This document shows positions 1-5,713 of a stretch of DNA of 5,713 nt, piece after piece. The notes beneath the pieces were generated by a model. The model made no database searches. It had not been told where the DNA came from and saw only the letters and a list, made by a program, of their open reading frames with translations. How positions within the stretch are numbered: position 1 is the stretch's first letter; each line of letters opens with the position of its first letter. Origin of the DNA: Pseudomonadota bacterium (lineage in GTDB: Bacteria; Pseudomonadota; Alphaproteobacteria; Rhizobiales; Hyphomicrobiaceae); NCBI GenBank assembly GCA_023387235.1, contig JAEWIJ010000278.1, forward strand, positions 1 through 5,713, written 5' to 3'. The position numbers and the translations under genes were made by a program.

Positions 1-32
1 GCGTGCTGAAGCGGAAGGCCATTGCGGCCTGA
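1..32 (+). CDS. C-terminal end of an upstream gene (partial, unidentified)
   Basis: Read from base 3, the sequence gives VLKRKAIAA followed by a TGA stop at 30-32, just before the palindromic repeat begins. This would be the last nine residues of a protein whose body lies left of the window. Nine residues are too few to assign a family. Because the next gene is a peptide-type ABC permease, the missing gene could be the substrate-binding protein or an ATPase of the same transporter, but that is inference from usual operon order only. A second frame (from base 2) also stays open to a TGA at 77-79. It would run into the repeat, so I prefer the shorter reading without certainty. Confidence 0.45.
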   Translation, partial: VLKRKAIAA

Positions 33-43
33 GTGCTTCTTAT

Positions 44-160
44 CCCCTCTCCCCGCTTGCGGGGAGAGGACTGGGGTGAGGGGCAGCTGCACACACAAAC
101 GTCGGCAAATGAGGCCGCCCCTCATCCCGACCTTCTCCCCGTAAGGACGGGGAGAAGGGG
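44..160. repeat. Palindromic mosaic intergenic element, copy 1 (RIME-like)
   Basis: This element has three nested or adjacent hairpins. Hairpin S is 46-56 paired with 59-69 (11 bp, TT between the arms). A long-range stem joins TGAGGGGC (77-84) to GCCCCTCA (117-124) and extends outward through 73-76/125-128 with one G-T pair, enclosing a 32-nt loop (85-116). Hairpin P is 131-142 paired with 147-158 (12 bp, AAGG loop). No T-run follows any hairpin, so it is not a standard intrinsic terminator. A second copy lies at 5479-5593 with its arms in the opposite orientation. The architecture resembles RIME-type intergenic mosaic elements of Rhizobiales; the family name is inference. Lying between the end of one gene and the start of the permease gene, it could stabilise the upstream mRNA segment or dampen downstream expression. 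Confidence 0.9.
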
Positions 161-192
161 AAAGTTCGCTCCCACTGCGACATCGGACTCCC

Positions 193-1146
193 ATGACCGG
201 CTACGTGATCAGGCGCCTGCTGCTCGTCATTCCCTCGCTTCTCGGGGTGGCTGTCGCCGTCTTCTTCCTCATCCGCGTCATGCCGGGCGATGTCGTCGTC
301 GTGAAGCTGCGCGCCGACGGCGTCGCGGTCAGCGAGGACGCCATCATCGCCGAGCGCAAGCGCCTCGGCCTCGACAAATCCATCGGGCATCAGTTCGTCG
401 ACTACATGTGGGGCCTCGCGCACTTCGATCTCGGCAAATCGCTCTGGACGGGCGCCAGCGTCGTCGACGAGATCTGGCTGCGCTTTCCCGTCTCGCTGCA
501 GATCGCGATCATGGCGACGCTCATAGCAATACTGATCGCCATACCGCTCGGCACCATATCGGCGCTCTATCGAGATACCTGGATCGACTACACCGTGCGC
601 GTCGTCGCGGTCTCGGGACTCGCCATACCGAGCTTCTGGCTCGGCATGATCATCGTGCTGGGCCTCATCACGATCTTCGGATGGCTGCCGCAGATCGGCT
701 ATGTCTCGATCTTCGACAACCCCATGGCCAATCTCGCGGCCCTCTTCTGGCCCGCGCTTTCCGTCGGCTATCGCTATGCCGCCGTCGCAACGCGCATGAT
801 GCGCTCGGCCCTGCTCGAGGTCATGCGCGAGGACTATATCCGCACAGCGCGCGCCAAAGGCGTGTTCCGCCGCATCATCACGCGTCGCCATGCCATGCGC
901 AACGCCATGCTGCCGGTCGTCACCGTCATCGGTCTCGAGTTCGCCTTCCTTATCGGCGGCCTCGTCGTCACCGAGCAGGTCTTCAACATCAACGGCATCG
1001 GCAAGCTCTTCGTCGACGCGACGACGCGCGGCGACTTCACGCTGATCCAGGGCCTCGTGCTGCTGATCGCGGTGATCTTCATCCTCGTCAATCTCGTGGT
1101 CGACCTGCTGTATGCCTGGCTCGATCCGCGCATTCGCCTGAGCTGA
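193..1146 (+). CDS. DppB/OppB-family peptide-type ABC transporter permease
   Basis: This 317-residue inner-membrane protein is one half of the channel of a type I ABC importer for dipeptides, oligopeptides, nickel or related solutes. The N-terminus (YVIRRLLLVIPSLLGVAVAV) is the typical first membrane segment of the DppB family. Further hydrophobic segments lie near residues 100-125, 133-163, 181-205, 240-262 and 285-307. The cytoplasmic EAA-type coupling loop that contacts the ATPase is at about 209-241 (DYIRTARAKG at 214-223, then RHAMRNAMLP). It is followed by the family-typical EQVFNINGIGKL (261-272) and the C-terminal LLYAWLDPRIR. Length is normal for the family. The ATG at 193 places the start exactly at the conserved N-terminus. 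The ribosome binding site is weak (GGA at 185-187). The gene lies just downstream of the palindromic repeat and 15 nt before its partner permease. The transported substrate cannot be told from the sequence. Confidence 0.94.
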   Translation: MTGYVIRRLLLVIPSLLGVAVAVFFLIRVMPGDVVVVKLRADGVAVSEDAIIAERKRLGLDKSIGHQFVDYMWGLAHFDLGKSLWTGASVVDEIWLRFPVSLQIAIMATLIAILIAIPLGTISALYRDTWIDYTVRVVAVSGLAIPSFWLGMIIVLGLITIFGWLPQIGYVSIFDNPMANLAALFWPALSVGYRYAAVATRMMRSALLEVMREDYIRTARAKGVFRRIITRRHAMRNAMLPVVTVIGLEFAFLIGGLVVTEQVFNINGIGKLFVDATTRGDFTLIQGLVLLIAVIFILVNLVVDLLYAWLDPRIRLS

Positions 1147-1161
1147 TCCGGGAGGCCCATC

Positions 1162-2067
1162 ATGGCCGACGTCGCCCTCACACCCACCACCACCGCCACG
1201 CAGGCCCGCCCGCGCCGTCCCAATCCCGTCCTGCATTTCATCCGCAAGCAGCCGCTCGGCTTCGTCGGATTTTTGATAATCCTCCTCTATTTCGTGCTGG
1301 CCATCGGCGCCTACTGGATCTCGCCCTTCCATCCGGAAGAAATCGACTTCGCCGCCATGCTCGCCGCCCCGAGCGCCGAGCATCCCATGGGCACCGACCA
1401 GTACGGCCGCGATGTCTTCTCGCGCCTCGTCTACGGCGCGCGCACGGCCATGGCAGTCGGCATTCTCTCCGCCCTCCTCGGATGCACCGCGGGCGCGCTC
1501 ATCGGCGCCACCTCCGGTTACTTCGGCGGCCGCATCGACAACATCATCCAGCGCATTGTCGACATCATGCTCGCCTTCCCGATCATTATCCTCGCGATGG
1601 TCGTCGTGGCGGTTCTCGGCAAGTGGCTCGTGCTCGGCGTCGACATGAACCTCATCATCGCCATCGCCTTTCCGATGGTGCCGAAGATGGCGCGCATTGC
1701 CCGCTCCTCGACGCTGTCGATCGTGCAGATGCCCTACATCGATGCCGCGCGCGCTGCAGGCTACAGCCACGTCCGCATCATCCTGCGCCACATCACGCCC
1801 AACATCGTCGCGCCGTACCTCGTCATGGTAACGGCGTTCATCGCCCAGGCCATCCTGCTCGAGGCGAGCCTCTCCTTCCTCGGCCTCGGCGTCACCGAGC
1901 CGACGCCGGCGTGGGGCCTCATGCTCTCCGGCGCCTCGGCCGATTTCTACAAGGCCGCGCCGTGGATGATCCTTTTTCCCGGCATCGCCATCACGCTCGC
2001 CGTATTCGCCTTCAACCTCTTCGGCGACAGCCTGCGCGACTGGCTCGACCCCAAGATGAAGGGCTAG
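1162..2067 (+). CDS. DppC/OppC-family peptide-type ABC transporter permease
   Basis: This 301-residue permease is the partner of the preceding DppB-type subunit. Residues 1-22 form a cytoplasmic tail rich in Thr, Ala and Arg. A first membrane segment follows at about 34-54, then a short periplasmic part with the family signature HPMGTDQYGRDVFSRLVYGAR (split here as HPMGTDQYGR at 74-83 and DVFSRLVYGAR at 84-94). More membrane segments lie near 98-118, 133-152, 162-176, 216-235 and 265-287. The EAA coupling loop is at about 192-214 (YIDAARAAGYSHVRIILRH then ITPN). The typical SLSFLGLG (237-244), PTPAWG (248-253) and terminal FGDSLRDWLDPKM (287-299) are present. A strong Shine-Dalgarno (GGGAGG, 1150-1155) lies 6 nt before the ATG. 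The 15-nt gap from the upstream stop indicates one transcript. The usual pair of ATPase genes does not follow. Confidence 0.95.
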   Translation: MADVALTPTTTATQARPRRPNPVLHFIRKQPLGFVGFLIILLYFVLAIGAYWISPFHPEEIDFAAMLAAPSAEHPMGTDQYGRDVFSRLVYGARTAMAVGILSALLGCTAGALIGATSGYFGGRIDNIIQRIVDIMLAFPIIILAMVVVAVLGKWLVLGVDMNLIIAIAFPMVPKMARIARSSTLSIVQMPYIDAARAAGYSHVRIILRHITPNIVAPYLVMVTAFIAQAILLEASLSFLGLGVTEPTPAWGLMLSGASADFYKAAPWMILFPGIAITLAVFAFNLFGDSLRDWLDPKMKG

Positions 2068-2127
2068 GCCGGCAAGGGCGCCGATCGCCGCAACCTGACG
2101 GCTGACCGGCGTGTTAAGCTCGCGCTC

Positions 2128-4710
2128 ATGCCGGCGCGTCCCAAATCCACCCGGAAGTCGAAGGCTCTGACGGCGCCGGCAGCGCGGAAGAGGGCAGCCA
2201 TTCCTGCCGTCCTGCCCGAGCCGTTCGCCGGCTGGTTCAAGTCCAAAGGCTGGCAACCGCGCCCACACCAGCTCGCACTCCTCTCGCAGGCGAAGGCGCG
2301 CCGCTCGACGCTCCTCATTGCCCCCACGGGCGCCGGTAAGACGCTCGCGGGTTTCCTGCCGAGCCTCGTCGCGCTGCACGCGAACCGCGATCAGCCGACC
2401 CGCGCCTCGGGCCTGCGCACACTCTACATCTCGCCGCTCAAGGCCCTCGCCGTCGACATCGCCCGCAACCTGCTCACGCCGATCGCCGAAATGAGCCTCG
2501 ACATTCGCGTCGAGACGCGAACCGGCGACACGCCCGCGAGCAAGCGCCAGCGCCAGCGTCTGAGCCCACCCGAAATTCTGCTCACCACACCCGAGCAGCT
2601 CGCGCTCCTCCTCGCGAGCCCCGATGCCGCCTACATCTTCGGTGATCTCGACACGCTCATCCTCGACGAGTTGCACGCGCTCGCACCATCGAAGCGCGGC
2701 GATCTCCTGTCGCTCGACATCGCGCGTCTGCGGACTCTCGCGCCGCACCTCATGTCGATCGGCCTCTCCGCGACCGTCGCCCATCCGAGCGAGCTGCGCG
2801 CCTGGCTCACGCCGCAGGCGACGCCCGACAGCACCATCGATCTCGCCGATCTCGTCACGGTCGATGGCGGCGCCAAGCCCGAGATCGCCATTCTCGAAAC
2901 CGAAGGCGGCATGCCGATCGCGAGCCACACCGCGCGCTACGCCGTGCCCGACGTGCTCGCAGCCATCGCGCGCCATCGCCTGACGCTGCTGTTCGTCAAC
3001 ACGCGCATGCAGGCCGAGCTCATGTTCCAGGAGCTTTGGAAAGCGAACACCGACAGCCTGCCCATTGCCCTCCATCATGGCTCGCTCGATGTCGGCCAGC
3101 GCCGCAAGGTCGAGGCCGCCATGGCGCGCGGCACGCTCCGCGCCGTCGTCGCGACCTCGACGCTCGACCTCGGCATCGACTGGGGCGATGTCGATCTCGT
3201 CATCCATCTCGGCGCGCCGAAAGGCGCGTCCCGACTCATCCAGCGCATTGGCCGCGCCAATCACCGTCTCGACGAGCCGTCGAGCGCCATCCTCGTTCCG
3301 GCAAACCGCTTCGAGGTGCTCGAATGCCGCGCCGCGCTCGAAGCCGCGATCGCCGGTGAGCAGGATGCCGTCATCCGCCGCAAGGGCGCCATGGACGTGC
3401 TCGCGCAGCATGTGCTCGGCATGGCATGCGCCGGCCCGTTTCACGCCGATGCGCTCCACGCCGAGGTGCGCACCGCGCTCCCCTACGCGGATCTCTCACG
3501 CAGAGACTTCGACCGCGTCGTCGATTTCGTCGCGACGGGCGGCTATGCGCTGCGCCAATACGAGCGCTTCGCGCGCCTGAAGCCGGACATTGACGGCCGC
3601 TGGCGCCTCACACATCCGAGCTTCGCCCAGCAATACCGCATGAACGTCGGCACCATCGTCGAGAAGCCGCTGCTGAAAGTGCGCCTCGTCGGCGCCCGGC
3701 GGCGGCGTCCCGGCTCCGCGCAAAGCCTCATGGGGGGGCGTATGCTCGGCGAGATCGACGAGGATTTTGCCGCGGAGCTGAGCCCCGGGGATACTTTTGC
3801 CTTCGCCGGCTACATCCTGCGCATGGAGGGCCTGACCGACGAGGAGCTGCTCGTCTCGCGCTCCAATGCCAAGGATCCCAAAGTGCCGAGTTATCCCGGC
3901 GGCAAGTTCCCCCTCTCGACGCATCTCGCCGAGCGCGTGCGCCAGATGCTCGCCGATCCGGCGCACTGGAAGAGCCTGCCGACATCCGTCGCGCACTGGC
4001 TCGAAATCCAGCAGAGCGTCTCGACCATCCCCGCCGCCGACGAGGTCCTGGTCGAGACCTTCCCGCGCAGTGGACGGCACTATCTCGCCATCTACCCCTT
4101 CGAGGGCCGCATCGCGCACCAGACGCTCGGGATGCTGCTCACGCGGCGCCTCCACCGCGCGGGCGCGCTGCCGCTCGGCTTCGTCGCCAACGACTATGCG
4201 CTCTCCGTGTGGGCCGCCCGCGATATCGGCCGCATGCTGGAAACCGGCGAGCTCGATCTCGCCGACCTTCTCGACGAGGACATGCTCGGCGATGACCTCG
4301 AAGCCTGGCTCGCCGAGACGAGCCTCATGCGGCGCACGTTCCGCTCCTGCGCCGTCATTGCCGGCCTCGTCGAGCGCCGCGCCCCGCGCCACAAGAAGAA
4401 CAGCCGCCAGCTCTCCGTCTCCACGAACCTCATTTATGACGTATTGCGCCGCCACGACCCGCACCACATCCTGCTCGAGGCCGCCTATGCCGATGCGGCG
4501 ACCGGCCTCCTGGATATCGGGCGCCTCGCCGGCTTCCTGACGCGAATCAGGGGGAGAATCAGGCATAGTGCGCTCGATCGCGTCTCGCCGCTGGCCGTGC
4601 CGCTGATCGTCGAGCTCGGGCGCGAATCGGTTCATGGCGCCTCGGCGGAAGCCCTGCTCAAAGAGGCGGCCGAAGAGCTGATCGCCGAAGCCGCGGAACC
4701 TGGAAACTGA
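2128..4710 (+). CDS. Ligase-associated DNA damage response DEXH-box helicase (Lhr-Core type)
   Basis: This 860-residue superfamily 2 helicase is expected to be an ATP-dependent 3'-5' DNA translocase acting in DNA repair, by analogy with characterised Lhr-Core proteins. Visible motifs, in order: Walker A APTGAGKT (65-72), SPLKALAVD (102-110), TPEQL (154-158), the DEXH box DELH (180-183), SAT (214-216), FVNTR (289-293), motif V VVATSTLDLGIDWGDVD (340-356) and motif VI QRIGRANHR (372-380). Two RecA-like domains span about 40-235 and 250-410. A winged-helix region and the Lhr-Core C-terminal domain follow, including LSPGDTFAFAG (551-561), PSYPGGKFPLST (587-598) and GRIRHSALDRVSPLAVP (809-825), which fit the ligase-associated family. 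Length fits a stand-alone Lhr-Core rather than full-length Lhr of about 1500 residues. Residues 1-24 are a basic, probably disordered tail. The next Met is residue 122, inside the helicase core, so the ATG at 2128 is the best start even though no clear Shine-Dalgarno precedes it. Confidence 0.95.
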   Translation: MPARPKSTRKSKALTAPAARKRAAIPAVLPEPFAGWFKSKGWQPRPHQLALLSQAKARRSTLLIAPTGAGKTLAGFLPSLVALHANRDQPTRASGLRTLYISPLKALAVDIARNLLTPIAEMSLDIRVETRTGDTPASKRQRQRLSPPEILLTTPEQLALLLASPDAAYIFGDLDTLILDELHALAPSKRGDLLSLDIARLRTLAPHLMSIGLSATVAHPSELRAWLTPQATPDSTIDLADLVTVDGGAKPEIAILETEGGMPIASHTARYAVPDVLAAIARHRLTLLFVNTRMQAELMFQELWKANTDSLPIALHHGSLDVGQRRKVEAAMARGTLRAVVATSTLDLGIDWGDVDLVIHLGAPKGASRLIQRIGRANHRLDEPSSAILVPANRFEVLECRAALEAAIAGEQDAVIRRKGAMDVLAQHVLGMACAGPFHADALHAEVRTALPYADLSRRDFDRVVDFVATGGYALRQYERFARLKPDIDGRWRLTHPSFAQQYRMNVGTIVEKPLLKVRLVGARRRRPGSAQSLMGGRMLGEIDEDFAAELSPGDTFAFAGYILRMEGLTDEELLVSRSNAKDPKVPSYPGGKFPLSTHLAERVRQMLADPAHWKSLPTSVAHWLEIQQSVSTIPAADEVLVETFPRSGRHYLAIYPFEGRIAHQTLGMLLTRRLHRAGALPLGFVANDYALSVWAARDIGRMLETGELDLADLLDEDMLGDDLEAWLAETSLMRRTFRSCAVIAGLVERRAPRHKKNSRQLSVSTNLIYDVLRRHDPHHILLEAAYADAATGLLDIGRLAGFLTRIRGRIRHSALDRVSPLAVPLIVELGRESVHGASAEALLKEAAEELIAEAAEPGN

Positions 4711-4729
4711 CGGCAAGTCTGGAGGCCCG

Positions 4730-5458
4730 ATGAGCGTCCTCGCATTGAGCCCCGAGCGGGCGCGGATCGGCGATGCCGCCGCGCAGATGCTCTCGATCTG
4801 CGGCAAGCCCTTTCTTGCCGACATGTCCGGCGCGCTCTACTGGCCGGGCGAGCGCGCGCTCGTCGTCGCCGACCTGCACCTCGAAAAGGCCTCCGCTCAT
4901 GCCGTGCGCGGCACGCTGCTGCCGCCCTACGACACGCGCGAAACCCTCGAACGCCTCGCCATTGCCATCGAGCGCTACAATCCCGAGGTCGTCGTCGCGC
5001 TCGGCGACAGCCTGCACGATTGCGGCGCCGGCGAACGCATTGCCGCCGGTGATCTCGCCGCGCTGCGCATCCTGCAAGAGGACCGCCGCTGGATCTGGGT
5101 GACCGGCAATCATGATCCCGCCATCGGCGCGCAGCTCGGCGGCGAGGTCGCGGATGCGCTCGTGATCGGCGGCCTGCGCCTCGTCCACCTGCCGACCGAA
5201 GGCCACGCGACGCACGAGATCGCGGGGCACCTCCATCCTGCCGCCCGCCTTTCGCTCTACGGTCACACGCTCCGGCGGCCTTGTTTCGTCGGCAACCGCC
5301 TGCGCCTCGTGCTGCCGGCGTTCGGCGCCTTCACCGGCGGCCTGAACGTGCTCGATCCGGCTTTTCTGCCGCTTTTCGGCAATGACGGCTTCGGCGTCTG
5401 GATGCTCGGGCAGGAGGGCATCTATCCTGTCGCCACCCGCCAGCTCTATGGTGACTAG
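4730..5458 (+). CDS. pdeM: Ligase-associated DNA damage response metallophosphoesterase/nuclease PdeM
   Basis: This 242-residue calcineurin-like metallophosphoesterase is the usual neighbour of the Lhr-Core helicase. The characterised bacterial homologue is a Mn-dependent DNA nuclease, so this protein probably processes DNA ends or intermediates with the helicase. Metal-binding motifs are all present: DLHLEK (D48, H50), GDSLHD (D93), GNHD (126-129) and GHLHP (166-170, with a further histidine at 179 in YGHT). The flanking RGTLLPPYDTR (60-70) and FGAFTGGLNV (198-207) are typical of PdeM. The second motif reads GDSLHD rather than the general GDxxD, which I take as the PdeM-type form and not a defect. 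A GGAGG Shine-Dalgarno (4721-4725) lies 4 nt before the ATG. The 19-nt gap after the helicase stop implies co-transcription. The ligase and exonuclease of the usual four-gene cluster are not next to it. Confidence 0.94.
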   Translation: MSVLALSPERARIGDAAAQMLSICGKPFLADMSGALYWPGERALVVADLHLEKASAHAVRGTLLPPYDTRETLERLAIAIERYNPEVVVALGDSLHDCGAGERIAAGDLAALRILQEDRRWIWVTGNHDPAIGAQLGGEVADALVIGGLRLVHLPTEGHATHEIAGHLHPAARLSLYGHTLRRPCFVGNRLRLVLPAFGAFTGGLNVLDPAFLPLFGNDGFGVWMLGQEGIYPVATRQLYGD

Positions 5459-5478
5459 CAAAGTGCGCCGCGCTCCTT

Positions 5479-5593
5479 CCCCTTCTCCCCGTTCTTACGG
5501 GGAGAAGGTCGGGATGAGGGGCGGCGGCATACGCAAACGTCGGCAATTGCCGCCGCCCCTCACCCTGGCCCTCTCCCCGCAAGCGTGGAGAGT
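5479..5593. repeat. Palindromic mosaic intergenic element, copy 2 (RIME-like)
   Basis: This second copy of the element at 44-160 has its modules in reverse order. Hairpin P is 5481-5492 paired with 5497-5508 (12 bp, TCTT loop). The long stem is 5515-5528 paired with 5549-5562, a perfect 14 bp closing a 20-nt loop. Hairpin S is 5571-5580 paired with 5583-5592 with one mismatch. The P arm (5481-5522) matches the reverse complement of 117-158 at 41 of 42 positions. The S arm (5555-5593) matches the reverse complement of 46-84 at 34 of 39. The central 32 nt (5523-5554), however, match copy 1 in the direct orientation (25 of 32). No T-run follows, so termination of the pdeM transcript here would not be by the standard intrinsic mechanism. 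Confidence 0.9.
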
Positions 5594-5598
5594 GGAAT

Positions 5599-5604
5599 AG
5601 AGGA
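5599..5604 (+). promoter_or_regulatory. Shine-Dalgarno site for a possible TTG-started gene
   Basis: AGAGGA is a good match to the anti-Shine-Dalgarno complement and ends 7 nt before the TTG at 5612. It lies just outside the palindromic repeat. There is no ATG anywhere between here and the right edge, so this site is the main reason for proposing TTG as a start. The purine run could also be chance. Confidence 0.4.
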
Positions 5605-5611
5605 ATACATT

Positions 5612-5713
5612 TTGACATCCAAGCTACCGGCTCGATCGACCGACGACGCATCGGCGCCCGCAGGCATCGCACGCCAGTGGCCTTCCTATCTCGGTCCCAC
5701 AGCCGAGTACGAA
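5612..5713 (+). CDS. N-terminal part of a hypothetical protein (TTG start, runs off the right edge)
   Basis: From the TTG at 5612 the frame stays open for 34 codons to the end of the window. It reads (M)TSKLPARSTDDASAPAGI followed by ARQWPSYLGPTAEYE. A Shine-Dalgarno-like AGAGGA precedes it at suitable spacing, and the preceding gap is filled by the repeat, which fits a new transcription unit. I do not recognise the family. The first 20 residues look like a flexible tail, and a folded region may begin near QWPSYLG. G/C use at third positions is lower than in the neighbouring genes. Thirty-four open codons are weak evidence in GC-rich DNA. The same bases also spell TTGACA, a -35 consensus, so this region could instead be a promoter for a gene that starts beyond the window. 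Confidence 0.4.
   Translation, partial: MTSKLPARSTDDASAPAGIARQWPSYLGPTAEYE

Noticed and set aside
131..158. Strong hairpins in the repeats as intrinsic terminators
   Set aside because: No T-run follows any stem in either copy. Copy 1 also lies before a gene that is probably co-transcribed with its upstream neighbour.
33..2105. A 690-codon + strand open frame spanning repeat copy 1 and both permease genes
   Set aside because: It begins within the repeat, is extremely rich in Arg, His and Pro, and is out of frame with two permeases that carry all family signatures. It is a frame shadow.
2068..2127. A promoter or terminator in the gap before the helicase gene
   Set aside because: I found no -35/-10 pair at acceptable spacing and no hairpin with a T-run. 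The short GC-rich self-complementary stretches are not convincing.
40..3459. A 1139-codon open frame on the - strand
   Set aside because: It overlaps three well-identified + strand genes and starts within the helicase. Its product is a low-complexity run of Asp, Glu, Arg, His and Gly with no recognisable domain. This is the expected antisense shadow of GC-rich codon bias.
3496..4824. A 442-codon - strand open frame opposite the helicase
   Set aside because: It shows no motif, charged low-complexity composition and full overlap with the conserved helicase C-terminal region.
4658..5461. A 267-codon - strand open frame opposite pdeM
   Set aside because: PdeM on the + strand carries all metal-binding motifs and a good ribosome binding site. 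The antisense product has no recognisable domain.
44..5593. The two inverted copies as terminal inverted repeats of a composite mobile element
   Set aside because: The copies lie about 5.3 kb apart around ordinary transporter and repair genes. There is no transposase in between and no visible target-site duplication, and such elements are scattered intergenically in many alphaproteobacteria.
5331..5672. A 113-codon - strand open frame through repeat copy 2
   Set aside because: Its middle is simply the translated palindromic repeat, a common source of false genes in such genomes, and its end overlaps pdeM.

Overview
The window looks like chromosomal DNA from a GC-rich alphaproteobacterium, most likely of the order Hyphomicrobiales (Rhizobiales). 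This rests on strong G/C preference at third codon positions, on two copies of a mosaic palindromic element resembling the RIME-type intergenic repeats of that group, and on a DNA-ligase-associated helicase/nuclease gene pair that is common there. The exact genus cannot be read from the sequence. All convincing genes lie on the + strand.

Layout: bases 1-32 probably hold the last codons of an upstream gene. Bases 33-192 are an intergenic gap filled almost entirely by palindromic repeat copy 1. Next come two inner-membrane permease genes of a dipeptide/oligopeptide-type (DppB/DppC family) ABC importer, at 193-1146 and 1162-2067, 15 nt apart. After a 60-nt gap comes an 860-residue Lhr-Core-type DEXH helicase of the ligase-associated DNA damage response family (2128-4710). 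It is followed after 19 nt by its usual partner, the metallophosphoesterase nuclease PdeM (4730-5458). Bases 5459-5611 hold palindromic repeat copy 2. A possible new gene begins with a TTG codon at 5612 and runs off the right edge. The gaps over 100 bp (33-192 and 5459-5611) are filled mainly by the repeats. No tRNA, rRNA, CRISPR array, insertion sequence or intrinsic terminator with a T-run is visible.

How the genes work together: the two permeases would form the heterodimeric membrane channel of an importer. Its ATPases are not downstream, and no binding-protein gene lies in the window beyond what the upstream fragment might be. The helicase and PdeM form a DNA repair pair. In many bacteria they sit in a four-gene cluster with an ATP-dependent DNA ligase and a metallo-beta-lactamase-fold exonuclease, but here only these two are adjacent. 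No wholly unknown system is visible. The most unusual signal is the pair of palindromic elements bracketing the four complete genes: their arms are inverted with respect to each other, while the central loop has the same orientation in both copies.
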